From Candidatus Bathyarchaeota archaeon (GTDB lineage Archaea; Thermoproteota; Bathyarchaeia; 40CM-2-53-6): a stretch of 59,301 bases of DNA. This document shows, piece by piece, positions 43,347 through 52,142 of this stretch. The DNA lies in the NCBI GenBank assembly GCA_005888755.1, contig VBBQ01000028.1, forward strand, positions 4,358 to 63,658. The letters run 5' to 3'. Each line of letters starts with the position of its first letter. Positions within the stretch are counted from its first letter, which is position 1. The notes under the pieces were generated by a model. That model ran no database searches. It was not told the DNA's origin and was given only the letters and a program-made list of their open reading frames with translations. Made by a program: the position numbers and the translations under genes.

Positions 43347-44777
43347 ATGACATCCCATAGAGAAGCCCCCAAGATCTCTAAGGACCCGGTCGCTGACAAC
43401 ACCGACCTCTACGCTTTTGTTAGCCCGGACAAGCCTGACACAGCAACCATACTGGCTAACTACATTCCATTGGAGGAACCAGCGGGAGGCCCCAACTTCA
43501 ACACCTTCGGGGACGACGTGCTCTATGAGATAGTCATAGACAACAACGGCGACGGAATAGAAGACATAACCTACCAGTTCAGATTCAAGACCAAGATCGG
43601 AAACCCGGACACCTTCCTCTACAACACCGGCCCAATCGGATCCCTCACCGACCCCTCATGGAACGTAAAACAATCTTACTCAGTCACGAAGGTAGTTGGA
43701 CCAAGAAGGACGGGTGTCTCGACGATTCTAGGCAGGAACCTCCCAACTCCGCCCGTCAACATCGGACCTCGGTCAACGCCGAACTATGCCAACCTCGCAA
43801 ACGCCGCCATCAACTCATTGAGCGATGGCTCGACGGTCTTCGCCGGCCAGAGAGGCGAAGCGTTCTACGTAGATCTAGGATCAATATTCGATCTCGGAGC
43901 TCTCAGACCAGTCCAGAATTTCCACCTCATACCCACACCGGCGGCTCCAGGCGTTGACGCCACAAAAGGGTTCAGCGTTCATAGCATCGCATTACAAGTA
44001 GCTAAGAATAAACTGACATCCGATGGAGCAAACCCCAGTGATCCGGTGGGAAAGAACCAGACGATCGGAATATGGGCATCCGCGAGTAGACGAAGAGCAG
44101 CCATCCTTCCGACCGACGGAGACGACAACCAATCAGGCGACAACCGGTCCGGCGAAGTGGTCACTGGGCCTTTTACACAAGTGTCCCGGCTTGGAATGCC
44201 TCTGATCAATGAGGTAATCATCCCGTTGGGAAAGAAAGATTTCTGGAACACATCGCTTCCTAGGTTTGACTCTCAGTTCCTCAAATATTACCAGACACCA
44301 GAACTTCAGAAACTACTCCCCGTGCTCTACCCCGGAGTCTTTCCGAACCTGGCAGCGGTAACCCAGGCACGCGCAGACCTCATCGCGATATTGTTGACTG
44401 GAATACCAGCGGGCATAATTCCAGGGTTCCAGAATTTCACAGGGCCTCTCCAGGCTGACTACCTCCGTCTCAACCTTGCAGTTCCTCCGAACACCACGAA
44501 CCCCAACCGACTGGGACTCGTAGGTGGAGACCCGGCAGGATTCCCCAACGGACGAAGAGTACTAGACGACGTCGTGGACATCGAGATCAAGGCGATAGCC
44601 GGCGCGACCTTACCACTAGTAGACAAGAACTTCACGACCGACGGTGCAGTTGGTCTAGTGACTCAGGGCATCCCGGCAGGTAACCCTGTCCAGCCACCAA
44701 ATACTGCGCCTTTCTTGTCGGTATTTCCCTACCTCCCGCACCCAGTGCCCGGCTACGAACACTCCCACGACCCATAA
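43347..44777 (+). CDS. DUF4331 protein
   Basis: The 476-residue protein begins with MTSHREAPKISKDPVADNTD, the HREAP signature of DUF4331, followed by a beta-rich sequence with many Asp/Asn (VIDNNGDGIEDITYQFRF). Homologs usually carry their own signal peptide, which this one lacks. It follows the Tat-signal gene by three bases. Function is not known; it may be a surface protein. Confidence 0.85.
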   Translation: MTSHREAPKISKDPVADNTDLYAFVSPDKPDTATILANYIPLEEPAGGPNFNTFGDDVLYEIVIDNNGDGIEDITYQFRFKTKIGNPDTFLYNTGPIGSLTDPSWNVKQSYSVTKVVGPRRTGVSTILGRNLPTPPVNIGPRSTPNYANLANAAINSLSDGSTVFAGQRGEAFYVDLGSIFDLGALRPVQNFHLIPTPAAPGVDATKGFSVHSIALQVAKNKLTSDGANPSDPVGKNQTIGIWASASRRRAAILPTDGDDNQSGDNRSGEVVTGPFTQVSRLGMPLINEVIIPLGKKDFWNTSLPRFDSQFLKYYQTPELQKLLPVLYPGVFPNLAAVTQARADLIAILLTGIPAGIIPGFQNFTGPLQADYLRLNLAVPPNTTNPNRLGLVGGDPAGFPNGRRVLDDVVDIEIKAIAGATLPLVDKNFTTDGAVGLVTQGIPAGNPVQPPNTAPFLSVFPYLPHPVPGYEHSHDP

Positions 44778-44978
44778 ACTGGCCCAAAGCGTGGCCTTTA
44801 CGGCCGCACTCTCGATTGTTTCTCCGGTCATTCGAGAACCTGCAGTGCCGACTCTATGCTAATTGCGCAGAAGTTCTTCATCTCACACGCTGTGATTCGG
44901 CAGATCCGGGATCTCTGCTAGATCAGAATTAGTTTTCAGAGAATCATTTCAAAAGTCTTATTCTACCATAGCCCTACA

Positions 44979-46046
44979 TTGCTTGGATACCAGTTGCCCT
45001 GCACGGTCATTGTCGGCGGATTCTTCGGAGACGAGGGGAAGGGAAAGATAGCCGCATATCTAGCGATGAAGGACAAGCCAGACATCTGTGTCAGGGGCGG
45101 TAACGGACCCAATGCTGGCCATACTGTTATCCACGGTGGGGTCCAGTACTCTCTCAGACTCATCCCGAGCGGCTTTGTGAACCGCTCGACTCGACTCCTA
45201 ATTGGACCCGGAGTACCTGTTGATCCGGCGGTATTGCTTGAAGAGCTCCGGAAAACCGACTCGGAGCGAAGAATCGAGGTTGACAATCAGTGCGCCATCG
45301 TTGAACCACGCCACAAAGAGCAGGAATCACGATCAGATCACCTCTCAAAGAAAGTAGGGTCCACAAAGAGCGGAGTAGGAGCATGCAACGCAGAACGAGC
45401 CTTGAGAATGGCCAAGATGGCTCAGACCATTCCCAGCCTCAAACCGTACGTAGGCGATACCGTTAGGGAAATTCAGCAGGCGCTTTCGGAGAACAAGAAG
45501 ATCATGATCGAGGGGACCCAGGGCACCTTTCTCAGTCTCTATCATGGAACCTATCCCTACGTCACGTCCAAGGATACAACTGCTTCGGCAGCTTGTGCCG
45601 ATGTCGGGGTGGGTCCCACTCAAGTTGACGAGGTAATAGTCATTTTCAAAGCATATGTGACACGAGTCGGCGAAGGACCCCTAGAGGGACAACTAGATCG
45701 GGATGAGGTTGCACGCCGAGGGTGGACCGAGTTCGGAACTGTTACCGGTCGAGAGAGAAGAGCCGCACCTTTCGATTTCAAACTCGCAAAGAGGGCAGTC
45801 CAGCTCAACGGGGCAACCCAGATCGCGCTAACCAAGCTCGATGTGCTGTTCCCAAGCGCAAAAGGAGCACGCCATCTGGAGGATCTCGAAAAACCCGCGA
45901 GGGCGTTTATCTCCAAGATTGAGAACGAAACCGGGGTCAAAGTGACGCTGATAGGTACTGGTCCCAACGAGGAGGACTTGATAGACCTAAGGGCTATTGT
46001 GAGTAGTCCCAGACTCAGAACCGCCCCGATCGTCCGGCAAAATTGA
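44979..46046 (+). CDS. purA: Adenylosuccinate synthetase, short archaeal form
   Basis: The 355-residue enzyme joins IMP and aspartate for AMP synthesis. It has the P-loop GFFGDEGKGKIAAYLA, GGNGPNAGHTVI and the loop GVGPTQVDEVIVIFKAYVTR. It is shorter than the bacterial enzyme, as in archaea. A TTG start close to a T/A-rich box suggests a leaderless transcript. Its end overlaps the ECF gene on the other strand by 60 bases. Confidence 0.93.
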   Translation: MLGYQLPCTVIVGGFFGDEGKGKIAAYLAMKDKPDICVRGGNGPNAGHTVIHGGVQYSLRLIPSGFVNRSTRLLIGPGVPVDPAVLLEELRKTDSERRIEVDNQCAIVEPRHKEQESRSDHLSKKVGSTKSGVGACNAERALRMAKMAQTIPSLKPYVGDTVREIQQALSENKKIMIEGTQGTFLSLYHGTYPYVTSKDTTASAACADVGVGPTQVDEVIVIFKAYVTRVGEGPLEGQLDRDEVARRGWTEFGTVTGRERRAAPFDFKLAKRAVQLNGATQIALTKLDVLFPSAKGARHLEDLEKPARAFISKIENETGVKVTLIGTGPNEEDLIDLRAIVSSPRLRTAPIVRQN

Positions 46047-46736
46047 GGGATTCTTCGAGGCCCCTGCGATAGTCAGGGTCCTACGAATCCACTCTCGACC
46101 CGCTACTAGCTGAGGAGCCCTTCTCAAAATTGCATTTACCAAGACAAGTGAGACGATAATAGAGAATACGGCGTGAACAGCGTTGAAGATCGCTGTAAGC
46201 CCAAGAATGTAAACAACGAATCCGGTACCTGTAAGATTAATTCCCACTTGGTTGAGAACAAATTGCGCAAAACCAGTATAGTCAATGCCAAAAACGACCT
46301 GCGCGAGGACTATCAGGTAAAGATAGTTCACAAGAGTCATGATAACGACTCTTGTCGCAACACCTGCAACGGTCATTATGGAACCAGTTGTCAGGAGCTT
46401 GTGTTTTCCCAGTCTCGAAGCCAGCATTAACCCGCCGTATGTTGAGAGAACTGATAGGAACTTTAGGCTCGCACCGAATGGTCCTGCCCCACCGGGTGCC
46501 GCTGTAAGGATCGTCCCGTGAACCGCCGCGGTGATCAGTCCAGCTACAGGACCAAATATGAGAAACGCGGTGACATCAACTATCTCGGCAATATCGAATT
46601 TCAAGTAGAACAAGATCGGAAACGACGGCTGAATCACAGGCGGAGCGAGCAAGGAGATTAGCGCTGCGAGCGCACCGAATGTTGCGGCCCCGGCTATTAC
46701 AACCGTTGGTTTGAGGCTGGCTTCCATTGAGCGCAT
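45987..46736 (-). CDS. ECF transporter S component, RibU-like
   Basis: The 249-residue protein has about six hydrophobic helices; PILFYLKFDIAEIVDVTAFL then IFGPVAGLITAAVHG fits the RibU/FmnP riboflavin-type S components. Its 3' end overlaps purA on the other strand. Riboflavin uptake would supply flavin for F420 (cofC/cofD next door) and ETF, but this link is inference. Confidence 0.75.
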   Translation of the reverse strand: MRSMEASLKPTVVIAGAATFGALAALISLLAPPVIQPSFPILFYLKFDIAEIVDVTAFLIFGPVAGLITAAVHGTILTAAPGGAGPFGASLKFLSVLSTYGGLMLASRLGKHKLLTTGSIMTVAGVATRVVIMTLVNYLYLIVLAQVVFGIDYTGFAQFVLNQVGINLTGTGFVVYILGLTAIFNAVHAVFSIIVSLVLVNAILRRAPQLVAGREWIRRTLTIAGASKNPSILPDDRGGSESGTTHNSP

Positions 46737-46797
46737 TTCAGCCGGCGAGCAAGAATCTACTCATAAAAGAGTTTCTACCCAGAAATGAGTCGCAAGA

Positions 46798-47475
46798 TTA
46801 GTCGAACTTCTTGGAGCTTTGGGCAAGAACGTGAAGTAGTGTCATTTCCTGAAGACATCTTGCAGTGTGAGTTTTTCCATGAGGATCCTTTCTAGCAATG
46901 GCGATCAGATCTTCGAGAGTGTCGACGTCGAACGACAATCGTGGGTTTGAGATGGAATAAACAGCAAATCCTGTCTTCTGTGCTGCTCTGAGATGGGTGC
47001 TAAAGCTCCATCTTCCATACGCGGGTGCGATAATGTTAGGAGGCTCTCGAACCATCACATTGGTTCCGCCCTTTAGGGAAGGGGCCAGGACAACCTTCTC
47101 GGCCGTGCCCCCCACCGAGTATAGCTCTTTCAAATCCCGTGCTTCCAGCATCGGGATGTCGGCCAGGAGGACAGCGACGGACGATGCCTTCTCGCGCATC
47201 GCAAAGAGCGTTGACTGTCGGATGCCTGCGTTAAGCCCCTGTCCCTCCTGATGGAGAAATGTTCCCTGAGGTAAGTTTGCCTCTTTCTCGACATTCGGAT
47301 CAGGGGAAACGACTAGGACTCGGCTGAAAAGCTGAGATTCTTTGACTGCAGTCAGCACGTCTTCCAACAAAGCGATGACTAGTTTTTTCTTGTCTTGTGG
47401 GCTTAGGGAGCGAACGAGCCTGCTCTTGCTTTCGACCAGTCCTTTGACTGGAATGACTGCGAAGTCTTTCGTCAA
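46798..47475 (-). CDS. cofC: 2-phospho-L-lactate guanylyltransferase
   Basis: The 225-residue protein has PVKGLVESKSRLVRSLSPQD, VVSPDPNVEKEA and ADIPMLEARDLKEL, the CofC nucleotidyltransferase signature. It activates the lactyl precursor for F420. It overlaps cofD by four bases. Confidence 0.92.
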   Translation of the reverse strand: MTKDFAVIPVKGLVESKSRLVRSLSPQDKKKLVIALLEDVLTAVKESQLFSRVLVVSPDPNVEKEANLPQGTFLHQEGQGLNAGIRQSTLFAMREKASSVAVLLADIPMLEARDLKELYSVGGTAEKVVLAPSLKGGTNVMVREPPNIIAPAYGRWSFSTHLRAAQKTGFAVYSISNPRLSFDVDTLEDLIAIARKDPHGKTHTARCLQEMTLLHVLAQSSKKFD

Positions 47476-48410
47476 AGGGTCTCCGCCAGCTTCAAGGTAT
47501 CCTCCGCCAACCGAACCCTCGCCGCCGATGAGTCCATGATGGTCTGCGTAGAAGCGACCTTCATTCCAAGCCCGTTAATCTTGGGGGCGACAGCCTTGTC
47601 AACATCATCGATAACAAAGCCTCTCAGGAGGCCTTGGTAGAGCTGGGCTACGCCAAAGGGGGAGACTTCGAGCCCCAAGTGGCGCATGATACGATCCAGC
47701 GGACCTTTTATCGACCTTCCCCCAACGATTGGACTGATGCCAAGAATCCGGCCCTTGGTCTTCGCCAGAGCATTGCGAATTCCGGGGATCGCGAGGATCG
47801 GTCCGATGCTAAGAATGGGGTTGCTCGGGCAGAGTATGATTACTTCTGATTTCTCTATCGATTCCACTACGCCTGGAGCTGGAGTCGCTATGCTTGCTCC
47901 CTCGTAGCTTACGTCTTCCACGTTATCCTCGAATTTTCTCTTGACAAAATACTCCTGGAAATCCAGGAGTCCAGCAGAGGTCTTGATCTTGGTAGCCACC
48001 ATCTGGTCAGTCATAGGCAGGATCCTAACTTTCACGCCTAGGAACGCTCGAATTTTCTCGGTCAATTCCGATTGGCTGAATCCTTGTTGGAGAAAGGCTG
48101 TTCTGAGAAGGTGGGTTGCGAAATCCCTGTCGCCTATCCGGAACCATGTTTCCGCGGAGTATCGTTCGAGTTGCGCCATGCAGTTGTAAGTGTCCCCGGC
48201 GATCCCGTATCCCTTTTCTCTGTCAACGATTCCCGCGAGTGTATACGTGACAATGTCGATGTCAGGGCTGATGTGGACGCCGAGATAGTCAAGGTCGTCT
48301 CCAGTGTTGACGATCGCCGTCACCTTTTCCGGTGGATAGACTTGCGCAAGGCCATCCAAGAAACGTGCCGCGCCTACCCCGCCTGATAGGCAGACTACTG
48401 ATCGGAACAT
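47472..48410 (-). CDS. cofD: LPPG:FO 2-phospho-L-lactate transferase
   Basis: The 312-residue protein has VVCLSGGVGAARFLDGLAQV, VNTGDDLDYLGVHISPDIDI and LCPSNPILSIGPILAIPGIR. It transfers phospholactate to the deazaflavin FO in coenzyme F420 synthesis. Cotranscribed with cofC. Confidence 0.95.
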   Translation of the reverse strand: MFRSVVCLSGGVGAARFLDGLAQVYPPEKVTAIVNTGDDLDYLGVHISPDIDIVTYTLAGIVDREKGYGIAGDTYNCMAQLERYSAETWFRIGDRDFATHLLRTAFLQQGFSQSELTEKIRAFLGVKVRILPMTDQMVATKIKTSAGLLDFQEYFVKRKFEDNVEDVSYEGASIATPAPGVVESIEKSEVIILCPSNPILSIGPILAIPGIRNALAKTKGRILGISPIVGGRSIKGPLDRIMRHLGLEVSPFGVAQLYQGLLRGFVIDDVDKAVAPKINGLGMKVASTQTIMDSSAARVRLAEDTLKLAETL

Positions 48411-48460
48411 GCTGAAGCGCCTGCGAGAGGGCTTGCGCCAGCCCAGCCTCTAGTTAAAGA

Positions 48461-48856
48461 CTAGCGCTTCTTCGAACCAGCTTTTTCGAGAATGTGGTGT
48501 GCTTGTCTCAGCTTGTAGACTGCAGTCCGGAGATTATGGTACCCTTCCAAGGAAGACTTGCCGCGAAGCTCTGTCGCGTGACGTAGCGATTCCGAAGATT
48601 CCTTAACCAGCGGGATAGGCTCGGCGTTCCTTTTCCTCACTGGAACAGGAGGGTCCTCGTCCTCGAGACCGTAGGTGAGGGAGTAGAGCAGACTGCTGTA
48701 TTCGGCTGCTTCCTCGGCCCACCAGACTTTCTTCTCCGATTCCGCTCCACCCTTGGAGAGACTGTCCAGCGCCGTGTCGAGCTTGGCTCTCGCCTCGTCC
48801 AAGGCCTTGCCCACTTTCTCTTCTAGCACTCGCTGTTCCTCAGCAGGATCCATCAA
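48461..48856 (-). CDS. Helical hypothetical protein
   Basis: The 131-residue protein (ATG-ATG start; the second ATG may be used) is mostly alpha-helical and charged, with no recognised domain. It lies between glmS and cofD, 16 bases after glmS in the same direction. A role in glmS or F420 context is not evident. Confidence 0.6.
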   Translation of the reverse strand: MMDPAEEQRVLEEKVGKALDEARAKLDTALDSLSKGGAESEKKVWWAEEAAEYSSLLYSLTYGLEDEDPPVPVRKRNAEPIPLVKESSESLRHATELRGKSSLEGYHNLRTAVYKLRQAHHILEKAGSKKR

Positions 48857-48872
48857 GGAGATCGCGGCCTGA

Positions 48873-50699
48873 CTATTCTACGGTGACGCTTTTTGCGAGG
48901 TTTCTTGGATAGTCTGGGTCGTGGCCTAAGATTATTGACATGTAGTATGCTAGGAGTTGTAGCGGAACGACGTAGACGATTGGGGTGGCGAGTGAGGGGA
49001 GGGCTTCCGGTATCTCGATCACGTCGTCTGATAGGTTTCTGATTTCTTCGTCTCCTTCTTCTATGATCGAGATGATTCTTGCTCCGCGAGCTTTCATCTC
49101 CATAATGTTACCGATTATCTTCTTGTGAGTATCGTCCTTCGGTGCCACGAACACTACTGGGAATCCTTCCTCGATGAGTGCGATGAAGCCGTGTTTGCTC
49201 TCGCCGGCAGGATATGCCATCGCGGGAATGTAGCTCAGCTCTAGAAGTTTCAATCGTCCTTCGAGGGATGTTGGAACGTTGATTCCTCTCCCGAGGAAGC
49301 AGATGCTCCATGCGCCACTGCAGCTCTCAGCAATCTTCTTCACATCCTCGACCCTTGTATTGAGCAGGTTCTGGATCAGGGCGGGGGTCCGGTGAAGCGC
49401 TTCTTCTAGCTCGCTGATCTCTTTCGATGAGACTTCACCCTTCTTTCTGCCAATCGCGATTGCGAGTCTCAGGAGAACGGTGACTTGTGAGGTGAAGGTC
49501 TTTGTTGCTGCAACACCAATCTCCGGCCCGGAGTTCTGGCCGATGTAGACATCGGACAAGCGCATCAATGTGGAACCCAAGACGTTTGTTACGCTTACAA
49601 TTGAGGCTCCCTTGGCTTTCGCGTCTCTGACTGCGTTAAGAGTGTCCATTGTTTCGCCGGACTGGCTTACGGCGAGGATTGCAGTCTTCGGGTCGACGAG
49701 GTCCAGGGCTTCGTCCGAGAACTCGGACGCTACGACGACTCTGGCGTTCATTCCTGCCAGTTTCATCAGGGCTTGTGCTCCCACGAGACCCGCGTGGTAT
49801 GAGGTTCCGCAGGCGACAATGAACACTTTCTCAGCCTGCATCAGCTTGCTAGCGAGAAGATCATAGTAAATCTCATGGGTCCTCATCGCGTCTCTTATCG
49901 TATGGACTTGCTCATGGATTTCCTTGAGCATGAAATGTCGGAAACCCTGTTTCTTCGCGGACTCCGGGTCCCATGATATCGAGATCGGATCTCTCTTGAC
50001 GGCGACCCCGTTCCTCGCCTTGAGGATTTTGATTCCGTTTGGGTCGAGAATCGCCATTTCCCCCTCTTCCAGGATCAACGCTTTTCGGGTCAGGGGTAGG
50101 AAGGCGGCTATATCGCTGGCGCAATAATATTCTCCATCTCCAAGTCCGAGGACAAGTGGGCTTTCTTGGCGGGCGCAGAGAATCGTCTTCGGCTTCTCCA
50201 CACTTGTCAGGACAATGGAGTAGGCCCCCTCAAGTCGGTTGATGGTTTTCCGGAAGGCCTCCTCGAGACCGAGCCCGTGGCTAAGATATTCCTCAATCAT
50301 GTGCGGCACGACTTCGGTGTCCGTTCTTGAGGCGAACCGGTGACCTTTCGTTTCGAGTTCGCGTTTGAGATCGAGATAGTTTTCGATGATACCATTGTGG
50401 ACAACAGCGATACGGGATTTACAATCGACTAGGGGATGCGAGTTTTCCTTGACTGGCCGGCCGTGTGTCGCCCAGCGAGTATGTCCAACGCCTACGGGTC
50501 CGGGTAGAAGGTCGAGATTGTACTTGGCGTGGACCTCCTCAAGTCGTCCGCTATCCTTCTTTACCGTCATGGTCCCATCGGATACGGTGACTTCGCCGAC
50601 AGAGTCGTAGCCCCGATATTCTAGGCGTTTGAGGGCTGCGTGTATGAGCGGGGCGGCTTCTTTACCGTCGTGGAGGACGCAGCCGAATATTCCACACAA
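48873..50699 (-). CDS. glmS: Glucosamine-6-phosphate synthase
   Basis: The 608-residue enzyme makes glucosamine-6-P from fructose-6-P and glutamine. The N-terminal Cys nucleophile is in MCGIFGCVL, followed by VGHTRWATHG; two SIS domains carry VACGTSYHAGLVG and AVSQSGETMDTLNAVRDAKA, and the C-terminus ends AKSVTVE. It supplies UDP-GlcNAc for surface glycans. Confidence 0.97.
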   Translation of the reverse strand: MCGIFGCVLHDGKEAAPLIHAALKRLEYRGYDSVGEVTVSDGTMTVKKDSGRLEEVHAKYNLDLLPGPVGVGHTRWATHGRPVKENSHPLVDCKSRIAVVHNGIIENYLDLKRELETKGHRFASRTDTEVVPHMIEEYLSHGLGLEEAFRKTINRLEGAYSIVLTSVEKPKTILCARQESPLVLGLGDGEYYCASDIAAFLPLTRKALILEEGEMAILDPNGIKILKARNGVAVKRDPISISWDPESAKKQGFRHFMLKEIHEQVHTIRDAMRTHEIYYDLLASKLMQAEKVFIVACGTSYHAGLVGAQALMKLAGMNARVVVASEFSDEALDLVDPKTAILAVSQSGETMDTLNAVRDAKAKGASIVSVTNVLGSTLMRLSDVYIGQNSGPEIGVAATKTFTSQVTVLLRLAIAIGRKKGEVSSKEISELEEALHRTPALIQNLLNTRVEDVKKIAESCSGAWSICFLGRGINVPTSLEGRLKLLELSYIPAMAYPAGESKHGFIALIEEGFPVVFVAPKDDTHKKIIGNIMEMKARGARIISIIEEGDEEIRNLSDDVIEIPEALPSLATPIVYVVPLQLLAYYMSIILGHDPDYPRNLAKSVTVE

Positions 50700-50748
50700 G
50701 GACGTTGCTCCTAGGGAGGCAGGTTGGCATTAAGAGTTCTTGAACGAA

Positions 50749-50825
50749 TCACGAAGGGCGCGGCACGAGAAAAACAGCTAACCCCTGGGGGTCGCATAAT
50801 AGTTAGCGGCAAAAAATAGTTACAA
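50749..50825 (+). repeat. Three-copy intergenic hairpin element, copy 3
   Basis: TCACGAAGGGCGCGGC, a near-palindrome ACCCCTGGGGGT, CGCATAATAGTTAGC, a run of A and ATAGTTAC. It matches copies at 10784 and 20835. It lies between divergent glmS and a weak small frame at 50829. Confidence 0.75.
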
Positions 50826-50828
50826 GAA

Positions 50829-51083
50829 ATGTCTGCGGAAAGCGAGTTGCAAGAAATAGAAGCATCTTTGGGAACCATCGGCCCAATTGGCTTCAAATTA
50901 CCACGGCGTCTATCTTCGACCAACTCAAAGCAGGTCAAGGGGAAACTCTTCGTGATGTTCGCAATCATAGCTGACAGTGCTCTGCTAGCAGACGTCTTCT
51001 ACAGAAAAAGGTACAATATATACTCGGGTGGGCACTGTCGACTCTTCGGTTGCTGTTTGCTGATAGCTTTCAGGCACCTCTAA
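50829..51083 (+). CDS. Weak small ORF after repeat
   Basis: An ATG at 50829 opens 84 codons with no recognised domain and a Cys-rich, odd C-terminal end. It begins right after the repeat copy. It may be a gene fragment or spurious. Confidence 0.3.
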   Translation: MSAESELQEIEASLGTIGPIGFKLPRRLSSTNSKQVKGKLFVMFAIIADSALLADVFYRKRYNIYSGGHCRLFGCCLLIAFRHL

Positions 51084-51099
51084 CTGTAATGTTCAAGGA

Positions 51100-51433
51100 A
51101 TGACTGATTATCAAACTAGGCGGTCGTCGTATGAGCCTGTCACACTGGGATGAGGGGAGTGACTCCGACCACGTAAGAGGCGTGAACCGGGATATCTGGT
51201 TGGTTAGCCACTGTAAAATCCCTGCCTTGCAATGGGCCAAGCTACCACGCTATGGGCGTGAGGGGGCGGTTGAGGTTCGATCGTTCCCTGCCAAAATGGG
51301 ACTACTCGTCTCTGAGGCGCAAGGGCTCTCAGGTGAAGCAATGAAGTGGAACCCGCCGACGACGGTAATCCCCAGAGTCGATGAGAGCAAGTCAGGTCCT
51401 CGAGCGAACCGAAGACTTGACAGAACCCTCGGG
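51100..51433 (+). repeat. 334-bp two-copy inverted element, copy B
   Basis: Matches the reverse complement of 36097-36430. Here the internal frame (from 51131) runs on to 51538, past the repeat end, and is probably not a real gene. The element sits just before the DUF2269/CopD-like membrane gene. Confidence 0.75.
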
Positions 51434-51483
51434 TGGCATATCATAATAACCAGGACGCTTCAATGCCTTACCGGCTCTAGCAC

Positions 51484-52011
51484 ATGGCCGCCGATGCCGC
51501 ATTCCTTGTTCTGTTGGTCCTCCATGTTGGCGCGATAGTAGCTTGGATGGGAGGCGCTGCGTTATTCGTCTCCGTCATCATTCCCTCGCTCTCGAAAATG
51601 TCTCCAACTTCCAGAGCCGAATTCATCCTGTCCGCTCTACCGAGATACCTTAGGTTCATTACCGGAAGCTCGATCCTAGCAATCGTAGCTGGACTCGTCC
51701 TCTACGGGTATGCGACGACCCAGACAACAAGCTCCTTTGCCCTTGCCGAGCCAGGACTCATGTACATCAATGCAGGCGCTGTACTAGGCTTAGTTGTCCT
51801 CATAATCGCCCTCGGAGTCCTGGTCCCAGCAGGCCGAAAATTCATATCACTGACAAAGCAAGCCCCGAAACCTTCAGCACAACCACCAGCTCAAGATCCG
51901 ATGGCAGCGCAACTTGCGAGTCTCCAGAAGAGAATGGGGCTAGCTGGGCGATTGGGAGTGGCCTTGCTAGGGATTGCGCTAATCCTAATGGTCGTCGGCG
52001 CCAGTATCTAG
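51484..52011 (+). CDS. Four-helix membrane protein (CopD/DUF2269-like)
   Basis: The 175-residue protein has four hydrophobic helices (LVLLVLHVGAIVAWMGGAAL first) and a polar Pro/Gln-rich segment before the last helix. The HVGAIVAWMGG motif recalls CopD/DUF2269 membrane proteins that may bind heme or copper with His residues. Assignment is tentative. Confidence 0.6.
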   Translation: MAADAAFLVLLVLHVGAIVAWMGGAALFVSVIIPSLSKMSPTSRAEFILSALPRYLRFITGSSILAIVAGLVLYGYATTQTTSSFALAEPGLMYINAGAVLGLVVLIIALGVLVPAGRKFISLTKQAPKPSAQPPAQDPMAAQLASLQKRMGLAGRLGVALLGIALILMVVGASI

Positions 52012-52142
52012 ACACGCTCGCAGAACCAGGAAAAACGCCCACCTTCTTCCTTACTCGAGAAGGGAAGCAAGGGAAGGGTTTCCATAACGCTAAATAAGCG
52101 GGCAGCCTAGTTGGAACTCATCTCTGGTGTGAACGGGGATGG

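Noticed and set aside
51131-51538. 135-codon frame in element copy B as a real gene
   Set aside because: Its end runs past the repeat into the next gene, and codon-position differences between copies give no sign of coding selection.
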